Shown here one piece after another: positions 1 through 7,259 of a stretch of 9,923 bases of DNA. Both the position numbers and the translations under genes were made by a program. The DNA is taken from positions 1 through 9,923 of the forward strand of contig JAJYXS010000022.1 in NCBI GenBank assembly GCA_021801615.1. The letters are read 5' to 3'. The notes below the pieces were generated by a model. That model saw only the letters and a program-made list of their open reading frames with translations. It was not told the origin of the DNA and did no database searches. This stretch comes from Actinomycetes bacterium (GTDB taxonomy: Bacteria > Actinomycetota > Acidimicrobiia > Acidimicrobiales > RAAP-2). The first letter of the stretch is position 1. Each line of letters opens with the position of its first letter.

Positions 1-696
1 CTTCTCCTCGCCGAGCTCGCCTCAGGGCTTGCCGAGGCTCGAGCCGACCCCGGGGTGCGGGTCGTCGTCCTCACCGGGACCGGTACCACGTTCTGCTCGG
101 GCGTGGACCTCGCAGAGCGGCTCCGCCCGCCGGCTGGCGAGCCGCCGGCGACGCTGGCCGAGGTGCTGTCGGTCCTCGTGAGCATGCCCCAGCCGATCGT
201 CGCCAGGGTGAACGGCCACGTGCGCGCCGGGGGCATGGGGATCGTGTGCGCCTGCGACCTGGCGGTCGCGCCGCAGGACGCGACGTTCGGCTTCAGCGAA
301 GTCCGGGTCGGGGTCGCGCCCGCGGTCATCGCGGTCCCCGCGCTGCGACGGATGGCCCGGCGCGCCTTCGAGCGGTACGCGCTCACCGGCGACGTGTTCG
401 ACGCCGCGGCGGCCGCGGCGGCCGGGGTCCTGACCGCCGCCGTCGGCACCGACGAGCTGGACGCCTGGGTCGATGCGGTGGTCGCCTCGCTCCTCAGCTC
501 CGCTCCGGGCGCGGTCGCGGCGACGAGGGGGCTGGCGGAGCTGGCCGCGCATCCCTGGGGTGAAGCCCTCGACGCCGCGGGTGAGCTCTCCGAGCGCCTG
601 TTCGGCGCAGAGGAGGCGAGCGAGGGCATGGCAGCGTTCCTCGAGAAGCGCCGGCCTTCGTGGGTGGTGGAGTGGCCGCCCGCCGCGAGGGGCTGA
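1..696 (+). CDS. enoyl-CoA hydratase/isomerase family protein, 5' end outside window
   Basis: Crotonase-fold protein, expected to act on acyl-CoA thioesters in the cytoplasm. The frame is open from base 1 (LLLAELASGLAEARADPGV...), so the start lies upstream and the GTG at 55 is not the true start. The visible 231 codons lack about 25-35 N-terminal residues compared with the usual ~255-residue family member. Both oxyanion-hole segments are present: FCSGVDL, and AGGMG followed by VCACDLAVA. The first catalytic glutamate is present in FGFSEVRVG (visible codon 100). The second catalytic glutamate of true hydratases, four residues before the T of LTG, appears to be Arg here (FERYALTGD), with a Glu one position further upstream. 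The protein may therefore be an isomerase or another crotonase-type enzyme rather than a classical hydratase. The family is clear; the substrate cannot be told from the sequence. Confidence 0.9.
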   Translation, partial: LLLAELASGLAEARADPGVRVVVLTGTGTTFCSGVDLAERLRPPAGEPPATLAEVLSVLVSMPQPIVARVNGHVRAGGMGIVCACDLAVAPQDATFGFSEVRVGVAPAVIAVPALRRMARRAFERYALTGDVFDAAAAAAAGVLTAAVGTDELDAWVDAVVASLLSSAPGAVAATRGLAELAAHPWGEALDAAGELSERLFGAEEASEGMAAFLEKRRPSWVVEWPPAARG

Positions 697-739
697 GCCA
701 CGCAGCGCGCGGCCTGTCGGTGGTGCTCGGGCCGCCCGC

Positions 740-761
740 CTCGTGCCGCAAGGCACACGAG
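740..761 (+). terminator. hairpin with GCAA tetraloop after the hydratase gene
   Basis: The arms CTCGTGCC and GGCAC(AC)GAG pair over 8 bp with a 2-nt bulge around a GCAA (GNRA-type) loop. It lies 44 nt after the stop of the hydratase gene. No T-run follows, so intrinsic termination is uncertain; high-GC actinobacteria often use T-poor hairpins. It overlaps the first copy of a direct repeat. Confidence 0.3.
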
Positions 762-810
762 ACGGGGCGCACAAGACAGGGCTCGAGGCACACAGGACAG
801 GGCGCACAAG
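751..810. repeat. imperfect 25-bp direct repeat, two copies
   Basis: Copy 1 spans 751-775 and copy 2 spans 786-810, a 35-bp period. Both begin AGGCACAC and end GGGCGCACAAG, and they match at 22 of 25 positions. The repeat sits in the intergenic region between the hydratase gene and hpnR. It could be a remnant of local duplication or a pair of binding sites; nothing in the sequence decides this. Confidence 0.6.
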
Positions 811-811
811 C

Positions 812-839
812 CTGGAACGGGCTCCCGCGACGGTAGGGT
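812..839 (+). promoter_or_regulatory. weak candidate promoter for hpnR
   Basis: A TANNNT-type -10 element, TAGGGT, lies at 834-839. Sixteen bases upstream is a poor -35 match (CTGGAA, 812-817, three of six consensus bases). It would give a leader of about 70 nt containing the hairpins at 852-901. Support is by position and pattern only. Confidence 0.25.
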
Positions 840-851
840 CCACGAAGGGTC

Positions 852-901
852 GCCACCATTCCTCGGCGCCGGAGCGCCGGGAGGCGTCGGTGGCTCCGGC
901 G
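852..901 (+). promoter_or_regulatory. hpnR leader with two mutually exclusive stem-loops
   Basis: Fold A has a 6-bp outer stem (852-857 with 889-894) enclosing a hairpin at 862-881, whose arms CGGCGC/GCGCCG close on a CGGA loop and extend by two more pairs. Fold B pairs CGCCGGAGC (867-875) with GCTCCGGCG (893-901), 9 bp, and ends on the first base of the ribosome binding site GAAAGGGG (901-908). The two folds share bases and cannot coexist. GC-rich DNA forms stems by chance, so a regulatory role is only suggested. Confidence 0.3.
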
Positions 902-914
902 AAAGGGGTACGGC

Positions 915-2450
915 GTGCGCATCCTCTTGGTCCACCCGAGCGTGCTCATGTACTCGGAGCTGTACCTGCGGCTCGAGCCGCTCGGTCTCGAGCGGGTCGC
1001 GTCGGCGCTGCGAGCCGACGGCCACGACGTGCGGATGCTCGACCTACAGGTCTACGGGCACCGGGACTACTTCGCGGCGCTCGAGGAGCTCCGCCCCGAC
1101 GCGGTCGGTCTCGGCCTGAACTACCTGGCGAACGTGCCCGAGGTCGTGGACCTGGCAAAGGCGACCAAGGCCGTGGCACCGCGCTGCAAGGTGTTCGTTG
1201 GCGGCCACAGCGTCTCGTTCGTCGCCGAGCGCGTGCTCGAGCACGGCGCAGGAGCGATCGACGCGGTGCTGCGCGGCGAGGGGGAGCCGTCCGCCAGCGC
1301 GCTCGTCCGGGCGCTTGTCGACGGGGGTCTCGAGAAGGTGCCCGGAGCCGTGGGGAACGGCACGGTCGGGCCGCCGCCCGAGGTGGTCCACAGCCTCGAC
1401 GAGCACCTCCCGGCGCGTGACCTCGGTGGGCGCCGCCGCAGGTACTTCATCGGCGTCCTCGACCCGTGCGCGTCCGTCGAATTCTCGAGGGGTTGCCCGT
1501 GGGACTGCTCGTTCTGCAGCGCGTGGACCTTCTACGGGCGCAGCTACCGACAGCTCTCCGCCGAGGCGGCGGCCGAGGACCTCGCCCGGGTCCGCGAGCC
1601 TGGCGTGTTCCTCGTCGACGACGTCGCGTTCATCAAGCCCGAGCACGGCATGGCGATCGGGCGCGAGGTGGAGCGACGCAGGATCAGGAAGCAGTACTAC
1701 CTCGAGACCCGTGCCGATGTGTTCGTCCGCCAACCCGAGGTGTTCGCCTACTGGAAGCGGCTCGGCCTGAACTACATGTTCCTCGGCATCGAGGCGATCG
1801 ACGACGAGGGCCTCGAAGCGTTCCGCAAGCGGAGCACGACCGAGGTCAACGCTCGCGCCCTGCGGATCGCTCGGGACCTCGGGATCCAGGTGGCCGTGAA
1901 CCTCATCGTGGACCCCTCGTGGGACGAGAAGCGGTTCGCCACGGTGCGCGACTGGGCCGTGTCGATGCCCGAGATCGTCCACCTCACGGTCCAGACCCCG
2001 TACCCTGGCACGGAGACCTGGCACAGCGAGGCGCGCAGGCTCACGACGCGCGACTACCGGCTCTTCGACATCCAGCACGCGGTGCTGCCGACCACGCTCC
2101 CGCTGCCGAGGTTCTACGAGGAGCTCGTGAAGACCCAGGCGATCCTCGCTCGCAAGCACCTGGGCGTCGCCGCGCTCGCCCAGACGGTGGGGATCCTGGC
2201 TCGCCAGCTTGCGCACGGCCAGACCAACTTCGCGAGGATGATCTGGAAGTTCAGCCGCGTGTACGACCCCGAGCGTCAGCTCGCCGACCACCGGCGAGAC
2301 GTCGTCTACGAGCTCCCCGAACCGCCTCCGGCGCACGCGGCCGCGCCGGAGCGCCGGTCGCTGTACGTGCACGTCCCGGTCCGCCTCCGCCAGCAGGCGG
2401 TGAGCGGTGCGGGCGACGGGAGGACGCCGAGAGGGGAAACGGCGAACTAG
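915..2450 (+). CDS. hpnR: HpnR-like cobalamin-binding radical SAM protein, hopanoid C-3 methylase
   Basis: Predicted to transfer a methyl group to C-3 of the hopanoid A ring, giving 3-methylhopanoids in bacterial membranes. The 511-residue protein starts at GTG 915, with the ribosome binding site GAAAGGGG six bases upstream. Residues 1 to about 150 form a B12-binding Rossmann domain (LLVHPS..., FVGGHS). The usual DxHxxG signature reads D43-x-Q45-x-x-G48, so there is no lower-axial His. The radical SAM CxxxCxxC motif is C194, C198, C201 in RGCPWDCSFCSAWTFYGRSY, followed by the VDDV and LETRAD strands. Segments such as LEPLGLE, NYLANVPEVVDLAKATK and YFIGVLDPCAS match the HpnR subfamily as I recall it, and length also fits. 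The nearest alternative is another B12 radical SAM methylase. No squalene-hopene cyclase or other hpn gene is in the window, so the hopanoid context cannot be confirmed here. Confidence 0.85.
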   Translation: MRILLVHPSVLMYSELYLRLEPLGLERVASALRADGHDVRMLDLQVYGHRDYFAALEELRPDAVGLGLNYLANVPEVVDLAKATKAVAPRCKVFVGGHSVSFVAERVLEHGAGAIDAVLRGEGEPSASALVRALVDGGLEKVPGAVGNGTVGPPPEVVHSLDEHLPARDLGGRRRRYFIGVLDPCASVEFSRGCPWDCSFCSAWTFYGRSYRQLSAEAAAEDLARVREPGVFLVDDVAFIKPEHGMAIGREVERRRIRKQYYLETRADVFVRQPEVFAYWKRLGLNYMFLGIEAIDDEGLEAFRKRSTTEVNARALRIARDLGIQVAVNLIVDPSWDEKRFATVRDWAVSMPEIVHLTVQTPYPGTETWHSEARRLTTRDYRLFDIQHAVLPTTLPLPRFYEELVKTQAILARKHLGVAALAQTVGILARQLAHGQTNFARMIWKFSRVYDPERQLADHRRDVVYELPEPPPAHAAAPERRSLYVHVPVRLRQQAVSGAGDGRTPRGETAN

Positions 2451-2461
2451 CTTCGTGGATC

Positions 2462-2710
<249 letters not shown>

Positions 2711-2750
2711 GGCGGTCGGGGCGCGCCCGGGTACGGAACAGCCCCGTCGA

Positions 2751-4772
2751 ATGGCTCGCATGCTGCGCTACGGCACGTGGACCTCGCCGGTCACCCTCGA
2801 CCGGCTCGTCGAGGGCGTCGTCGGGCTGTCGTTCCCGCTCGCGACGCCTCGGCACGTCTACTGGACCGAGGCCCGCCCTTCCGAGGGCGGCCGCCAGGTG
2901 CTCGTCCGGCTCCCCGTGGGCGGCCGCGAGCCCGAGGACGTCATCCCCCCGGGGTTCAGCGCGCGCACCACCGTCCACGAGTACGGGGGGCTGTGCGTCG
3001 CGCTCGGGCACGACCCGGCACGGGGCGACACCGTGTACTTCACCAACCACGCCGACCAGCGCGTCTACCGGGTCACGCCGGGCGGCGTGCCGGTCCCGCT
3101 CACCCCCGAGGCCCCCGCTCCTCGCGCGCTGCGCTTCGCCGCCCCGGTGCTCACGCGCGACGGACGTCATCTGCTCGCGGTTCGCGAGCGCCATTTCCAC
3201 CCCGACCCGGCTTCGGCCGTCGTGAACGACGTCGTCGTCGTGGCGGCGGACGGTGCTCGGGAACCGACTCCGCTCCTCTCGGGCCACGACTTCTACTCGT
3301 CCGTCGCGATCGCTCCCGACGGCCGCCGGGTGTGCTGGCTGAGCTGGGACCACCCGAACATGCCCTGGGACGGCACGGAGCTGTGGGAGGCCGAGCTCGA
3401 GATCGACGCCGACGGCGCGTGCGTGCACGAGCCGCGGCTCGTCGCGGGCGGACCGTCGGAGTCGGTGACCCAGCCCAAGTACGCGCCCGACGGCACGCTC
3501 CATTACGTGTCGGACCGCAGCGGATGGTGGAACCTCTACGCGGCGGTCCCCGAGGGTGCCGGTCGAGCCCTCGCGCCGATGGAGGCCGAGCTCGGCGTCC
3601 CGGACTTCGTCCTCGGCAGCTCTTCGTACGCGCTCCTCGCCAGCGGCTCGGTGCTCGCGACCTGGCGCCAGGGTGGGCTGGACCACGTGGGCGTCCTCCG
3701 CCCCGGCTCGGACGCGTTCAGTGCCGCCGATTGCGGCTTCACTTACGTGAGCCAGCTCACCGCCGCCCAGGACGGGTCGTGCGCCGTGGCCGTCGCAGGG
3801 TCGGCGTCGTCGCCCCCGAGCGTGATCTGCATCCGCCTCTCGGAGCCGGGAGGTATCGCCGTGGAGGTCCTGCGGCGCTCGCGCGCCGACGTCGTCCATG
3901 CGTCGTACCTGTCGGCGCCCGAGCCTCTTGACTTCCCGACCGAGGGCGGCGAGGTGGCTCACGCGCTCTACTACGCGCCCACCAACCCGGACTGCGCGGC
4001 GCCCGAGGGCGAGCTGCCACCGCTCATCGTGAGCGTCCACGGCGGGCCGACCTCCGCGGCGGTGCCGGTGCTCGACTACTCGATACAGTTCTGGACCAGT
4101 CGGGGATTCGCGCTCGTCGACGTGAACTACCGGGGCAGTACCGGATACGGGCGCGCGTACCGTGAGCGCCTGCGCGGCCAGTGGGGCGTGGTGGACCTCG
4201 CCGACTGCGTGCACGCAGCGCGTCACCTCGTCGGCGAGGGAAGGGCTGACGGGCACCGGTTGCTCGTCCACGGGAGGAGCGCGGGCGGCTACACGGTGCT
4301 CTGCGCGGCGACGTTCACCGACGTGTTCGCCGCAGGCGCGAGCTACTACGGCGTCGCGGACGCCGTGGTGCTGGCAGAAGAGACCCACAAATTCGAGTCC
4401 CATTACATGGACGGCCTGTTCGGCCCGTGGCCCGAGACAGCCGAGGTGTACCGCGAACGCTCGCCCGCGTCCCACGCCGAGCTCCTGCAGACCCCGCTCA
4501 TCGTCTTCCAGGGGCTCGACGACGAGGTGGTGCCGCCGGCCCAGGCGGAGATCTTGGTCGCGGCCCTGCGCGAGAACGGCGTCCCCCACGCGTACCTCGC
4601 CTACGAAGGCGAGCAGCACGGCTTCCGCATGGCCGAGCACATCCGGCGCGCCGCGGAGGCCGAGCTCTACTTCTACGGGCGCGTCCTCGGGCTCGTGCCG
4701 GCCGACGAGCTGCAGCCGGTCGAGATCGTCCACGAGGACCGCATCGGCGCCCGACCCCCGAGCCGTCCCTAG
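2751..4772 (+). CDS. prolyl oligopeptidase (S9) family serine peptidase
   Basis: A 673-residue peptidase, probably a dipeptidyl- or acylaminoacyl-peptidase of family S9, with no signal peptide and so probably cytoplasmic. Residues from about 30 to 400 read as a beta-propeller that gates the active site, including the family-typical DHPNMPWDGTELW and the repeated PDG turns. The C-terminal alpha/beta hydrolase domain has H430-GGP, then NYRGSTGYG, the nucleophile S510 in HGRSAGGY, D591 in GLDDEVVPP and H623 in GEQHGF, giving a complete triad. ATG 2751 was chosen because it is the first start after the preceding stop and the LRYGTWTSPVT segment follows directly; ATG 2760 is also possible. No strong ribosome binding site is seen. 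It lies 40 bp after the HiPIP-like gene on the same strand, so it may be co-transcribed, but no functional link to hopanoids is known. Confidence 0.9.
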   Translation: MARMLRYGTWTSPVTLDRLVEGVVGLSFPLATPRHVYWTEARPSEGGRQVLVRLPVGGREPEDVIPPGFSARTTVHEYGGLCVALGHDPARGDTVYFTNHADQRVYRVTPGGVPVPLTPEAPAPRALRFAAPVLTRDGRHLLAVRERHFHPDPASAVVNDVVVVAADGAREPTPLLSGHDFYSSVAIAPDGRRVCWLSWDHPNMPWDGTELWEAELEIDADGACVHEPRLVAGGPSESVTQPKYAPDGTLHYVSDRSGWWNLYAAVPEGAGRALAPMEAELGVPDFVLGSSSYALLASGSVLATWRQGGLDHVGVLRPGSDAFSAADCGFTYVSQLTAAQDGSCAVAVAGSASSPPSVICIRLSEPGGIAVEVLRRSRADVVHASYLSAPEPLDFPTEGGEVAHALYYAPTNPDCAAPEGELPPLIVSVHGGPTSAAVPVLDYSIQFWTSRGFALVDVNYRGSTGYGRAYRERLRGQWGVVDLADCVHAARHLVGEGRADGHRLLVHGRSAGGYTVLCAATFTDVFAAGASYYGVADAVVLAEETHKFESHYMDGLFGPWPETAEVYRERSPASHAELLQTPLIVFQGLDDEVVPPAQAEILVAALRENGVPHAYLAYEGEQHGFRMAEHIRRAAEAELYFYGRVLGLVPADELQPVEIVHEDRIGARPPSRP

Positions 4773-4780
4773 GTCCGCGT

Positions 4781-4801
4781 GCTCCCGCACGAGCGGGCAG
4801 C
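4781..4801. terminator. hairpin between convergent genes
   Basis: The arms GCTCCCGC and GCGGG(C)AGC pair over 8 bp with one bulged C around an ACGA loop. It lies 8 bp after the peptidase stop and 30 bp beyond the RNase Z stop, so it could serve both convergent transcripts. There is no T-run on either side. Confidence 0.35.
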
Positions 4802-4831
4802 GCGAGGGCGAGGCAGCGCGCCCTGCGACGC

Positions 4832-5764
4832 TCAGCCCGCCCTGCTCGGCGGGATCGCCACGCGCATGAGGTCTGCGGCTGCGACCACGTCCCCGGAGAA
4901 CGCGGCTGCGGCCTCCTCCACAAGGGGGCTCACGTCGGGGTAGCGCTGCGAGAAGTGGGTGATGAGAAGGCGACGGGCCCCCGCCTCGGCGGCGAGCCGG
5001 CCGGCCTGGGAGGCGGTGAGGTGGCCGTACGCGGCGGCAAGGTCCGCCTCCGCCGAGGCGAAGGTCGCTTCGCAGACGAGGAGGTCAGCACCGGAAGCGA
5101 GCTCGACGGCGCCGTCGCACCAGGCGGTGTCCATCACGAACGCCACGACCTGTCCACGACGGACGACGCTCATCTCTTCGAGCTCGATCCGGCGCCCTCC
5201 GACGACGACCGCGCCTTCGCGCTCGAGCCGTCCGACGTCCGCCCCTGCGATCCCCGCTCGGGCGAGCCGCTCAGGAAGCATCCTGCGACCTGGGCGCTCT
5301 TCCACGCGCCAGCCGATCGTCTCGACGGAGTGGCGGAGCGCGGCCGCCCTGAGGGCCCAGTGGCCCGCGTCGTCCACGGTGAGGAGCCCACGACCTGCAG
5401 CCTCGGCGCCGACCGGCAGCAGGCGGAGGTCGAGCCTGTCATCGAAGACGGACGCGTGCCGGAGCCTGTCGACGTACACCGCCCCGGATGCCGGGAAGCT
5501 GAGCGCGACAGGACGGGTCACGCCGTCGAGCGACAGGCGCTGCAGCACGCCTGGCAGGCCGAGACAGTGGTCGCCGTGGAAGTGCGTGATGCAGATCCTC
5601 GTCACCGCGGACGCGCGGACGCCCGCGAAGAGCAGCTGGCGCTGGGTCCCCTCGCCCGGATCGAACACCACCCCGTCGTCGTCCCAGCGCAGGAAGTAGC
5701 CGTTGTGGTTCCTCTCGCGCGTCGGCACCTGGCTGGCGGTCCCGAGGACCACGAGCTCGCGCAC
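4832..5764 (-). CDS. rnz: ribonuclease Z (tRNA 3' endonuclease)
   Basis: A 310-residue metallo-beta-lactamase-fold endonuclease that cuts tRNA precursors after the discriminator base, so that CCA can be added. The zinc ligands of the family are all visible: H61-x-H63-x-D65-H66 in THFHGDHCLGLPG, H145 in LRHSVETIGWRV, D212 in MDTAWCD and H270 in ITHFSQRY. H248 (YGHLTASQAG) and the N-terminal PTRERNHN segment are also typical. Length agrees with bacterial short-form RNase Z (about 300-320). The GTG start at 5764 is fixed by an in-frame TAG 18 bp upstream; the ribosome binding site is poor. It is 60 bp downstream of the collagen-like gene on the same strand. A tRNA-Gly gene without encoded CCA lies about 1.3 kb away, the kind of substrate this enzyme handles. 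Confidence 0.95.
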   Translation of the reverse strand: MRELVVLGTASQVPTRERNHNGYFLRWDDDGVVFDPGEGTQRQLLFAGVRASAVTRICITHFHGDHCLGLPGVLQRLSLDGVTRPVALSFPASGAVYVDRLRHASVFDDRLDLRLLPVGAEAAGRGLLTVDDAGHWALRAAALRHSVETIGWRVEERPGRRMLPERLARAGIAGADVGRLEREGAVVVGGRRIELEEMSVVRRGQVVAFVMDTAWCDGAVELASGADLLVCEATFASAEADLAAAYGHLTASQAGRLAAEAGARRLLITHFSQRYPDVSPLVEEAAAAFSGDVVAAADLMRVAIPPSRAG

Positions 5765-5782
5765 CGGCGGGAGGTGCGGCTA

Positions 5783-5819
5783 CCGGGAGGTCGGACCCGG
5801 CATCTCAGGCCGGAAGGCC
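5783..5819 (-). terminator. two short hairpins between collagen-like gene and rnz
   Basis: On the minus strand after the collagen-like stop come GGCC-TTCC-GGCC (5808-5819) and then CCGGG-8 nt-CCCGG (5783-5800). Both are short and neither has a T-run. They may separate the two genes or simply reflect GC-rich sequence. Confidence 0.25.
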
Positions 5820-5824
5820 ACCGG

Positions 5825-6829
5825 TCATGTGAAGTGCCCCGCTCCCTTCGCACAGATCGCGTAGACCGTCACCGTCGCGGACTTCGCTGTCGCGTTGGTC
5901 ACTGACACCCCCCATTCCCAGGTCGTCCCCGCCAGGACCGGTCCGTCGTTCTGCGCGGCATGCACCTGGTCCACGCTGCTCGTGTACCCGCCGCCCGTGA
6001 CGGCGTACCCTGCCGGACAGGCGGCGACGCCGCTGCCCACGCCCGGGTTGGTGGTGGAGGCCGCACCTGCGACGCTGAACGTCGCCCTGTCGACCAGCAC
6101 TGTCTGGGTGGCCGGAGACGTGGTCGTAGCGCCGGCTGCGCCCTTGGCCGCGAGCAGCGCCCAGCTCGACGTTGTGGTCGTGGGCCTGCCGACGTTCCGT
6201 GTCGTGAGCGACACGTAGCTCGAGCCTGTCTCGGAGACGGCGTCGCCCCGTGTGTAGGTGGCGACGGGGCTGTACGTGCCCTTCCAGACGAGCCCCGGCG
6301 GCCCGACGAGGCTCGTCCCGGCGGCGGGCCACCGCCCGAAGGTCTTCGGCCCGTAGAGCGAGACGGTCGAGGTGTCCAGGTAGAAGTCCCCTGTCGAGCC
6401 CTGGGTGGTCGGAGGCGTCGAGCCGCTCAGGATGGACGTGCCGGGTGTGCCCTTCGGACCCGCCGGTCCGGCAGGCCCACGCGCACCTTGCGGACCTCGT
6501 GGACCCGGCGCACCCCTCGCGCCGATGAGGCTCCTGCCGGCCCCCCAGGGATGCAGATGCCCCAATGTCTTGGGCCCGAAGAGCACGCCTCTCGTGGTGT
6601 CCAGGTAGAAGTCCCCTGTGGTGCCCACCGCGTTGTTGGGCAGGCCCGTCCCGCCCAGGACTGCGTCGCCCAACCTGCCCGAGAGGAACCCCAGGAGGTG
6701 GACGCCGGTCGCCGTGGCACCCGGCTTGGCCGCCGTGCCCGCGTAGGACGACGCGCCGTAGGCCAGCGCGCCGCCGAGCGCGGCGGCGCCCGCTGCGAAG
6801 ATCGCAAGAGACTTGCTCAGTTTCATCAT
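5825..6829 (-). CDS. secreted collagen-like modular surface protein
   Basis: A 334-residue exported protein of unknown role, perhaps adhesion or surface structure. The start is the first of two ATGs (6829), 7 nt after AGGGAG (6842-6837). A signal peptide follows: MMKLSKS, then a hydrophobic Ala/Gly run to about residue 30. Two copies of a short module flank a collagen stretch: GTTGDFYLDTTRGVLFGPKT (69-88) and GSTGDFYLDTSTVSLYGPKT (144-163). The collagen part, 103-130, is nine perfect G-x-y triplets rich in Pro and Arg. Residues 181-230 (VWKGTYSPVATYTRGDAV ... SSYVSL ... WALLAAKG) resemble a small carbohydrate-binding module of the chitin-binding 5/12 type. The C-terminal domain (about 240-334) has CPAGYAVTGGGYT and VTVYAICAKG; C271 and C326 are its only cysteines and could form a disulfide. 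No sorting signal or membrane anchor is seen. Similar module chains occur in phage tail and bacterial surface proteins. Confidence 0.8.
   Translation of the reverse strand: MMKLSKSLAIFAAGAAALGGALAYGASSYAGTAAKPGATATGVHLLGFLSGRLGDAVLGGTGLPNNAVGTTGDFYLDTTRGVLFGPKTLGHLHPWGAGRSLIGARGAPGPRGPQGARGPAGPAGPKGTPGTSILSGSTPPTTQGSTGDFYLDTSTVSLYGPKTFGRWPAAGTSLVGPPGLVWKGTYSPVATYTRGDAVSETGSSYVSLTTRNVGRPTTTTSSWALLAAKGAAGATTTSPATQTVLVDRATFSVAGAASTTNPGVGSGVAACPAGYAVTGGGYTSSVDQVHAAQNDGPVLAGTTWEWGVSVTNATAKSATVTVYAICAKGAGHFT
6371..6619 (-). repeat. exact 24-bp repeat inside the collagen-like gene
   Basis: The same 24 bases, beginning GGTGTCCAGG on the plus strand, occur at 6371-6394 and 6596-6619. They encode the TGDFYLDT core of the two module copies. 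Exact nucleotide identity, while the flanking sequence has diverged, suggests recent conversion or strong constraint. Confidence 0.85.
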
Positions 6830-6907
6830 CGTTCGTCTCCCTTCATCGCTTCCCTGCATTGCTTGCGTGCCCGGGACCCCCCTACCGCATGGGATCCTTA
6901 CCGCCCG

Positions 6908-6935
6908 ACAGTACACCGCCGCAAACGGATCGCAA
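6908..6935 (-). promoter_or_regulatory. candidate promoter of the collagen-like gene
   Basis: On the minus strand TTGCGA (6935-6930) and TACTGT (6913-6908) are separated by 16 bp. Transcription would start near 6901, giving a leader of about 70 nt before the ATG at 6829. The match is moderate. Confidence 0.35.
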
Positions 6936-7015
6936 CATCGGCAACCACGTCGTCACAATGTCTGCCCGCCGTCGCAGCCCGCCGTCGCGGCCCGCCGGAT
7001 GCGACGAGCGGGGAA

Positions 7016-7030
7016 CCGGCGTGGTGCCGG
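7016..7030 (-). terminator. small hairpin downstream of tRNA-Gly
   Basis: CCGGC (7016-7020) and GCCGG (7026-7030) pair perfectly around a 5-nt loop, about 50 bp downstream of the tRNA 3' end. No T-run follows. I see nothing else between this hairpin and the candidate promoter at 6908-6935, and no coding frame in 6936-7081 with family similarity I recognise. Confidence 0.2.
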
Positions 7031-7081
7031 ACGGCCTCCAAGGCGGCCTCCCTGACATCGTGCCGGGCAGCCTCCGAGACG

Positions 7082-7152
<71 letters not shown>

Positions 7153-7187
7153 AGACGACGTGCCGGCACCGCCGGGTCGCGAGCAGG

Positions 7188-7216
7188 AGTGTAGGCACCG
7201 CGGCTCGGGGTCTCGA
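7188..7216 (-). promoter_or_regulatory. promoter of tRNA-Gly
   Basis: On the minus strand TCGAGA (7216-7211) and TACACT (7193-7188) are separated by exactly 17 bp. The -35 matches the consensus at four of six bases and the -10 fits TANNNT. Transcription would start about 29 nt before the tRNA 5' end, a normal leader for tRNA genes. Confidence 0.5.
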
Positions 7217-7246
7217 TCGTGTGCGCCGGCGGACCGCTCGGACGTC

Positions 7247-7252
7247 TAGCTT
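7247..7252 (+). promoter_or_regulatory. candidate -10 element for a leaderless glbO transcript
   Basis: TAGCTT fits TANNNT and ends 7 bases before the GTG start at 7260, so transcription would begin at or next to the start codon. No Shine-Dalgarno sequence precedes glbO, which agrees with leaderless translation, common in actinobacteria. No -35 element is recognisable. Confidence 0.35.
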
Positions 7253-7259
7253 CCTCGCC

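Noticed and set aside
22..843. Minus-strand 273-codon frame opposite the enoyl-CoA hydratase gene
   Set aside because: Arg/Gly/Pro-rich low-complexity translation antisense to a clear crotonase gene.
4427..5905. Plus-strand 492-codon frame running from the peptidase gene across RNase Z
   Set aside because: It overlaps the end of the S9 gene in another frame and then lies antisense to a complete RNase Z with all zinc ligands.
6830..6916. 29 extra N-terminal codons for the collagen-like protein starting at 6916
   Set aside because: They would precede a standard signal peptide and cross the ribosome binding site at 6837-6842; the ATG at 6829 fits far better.
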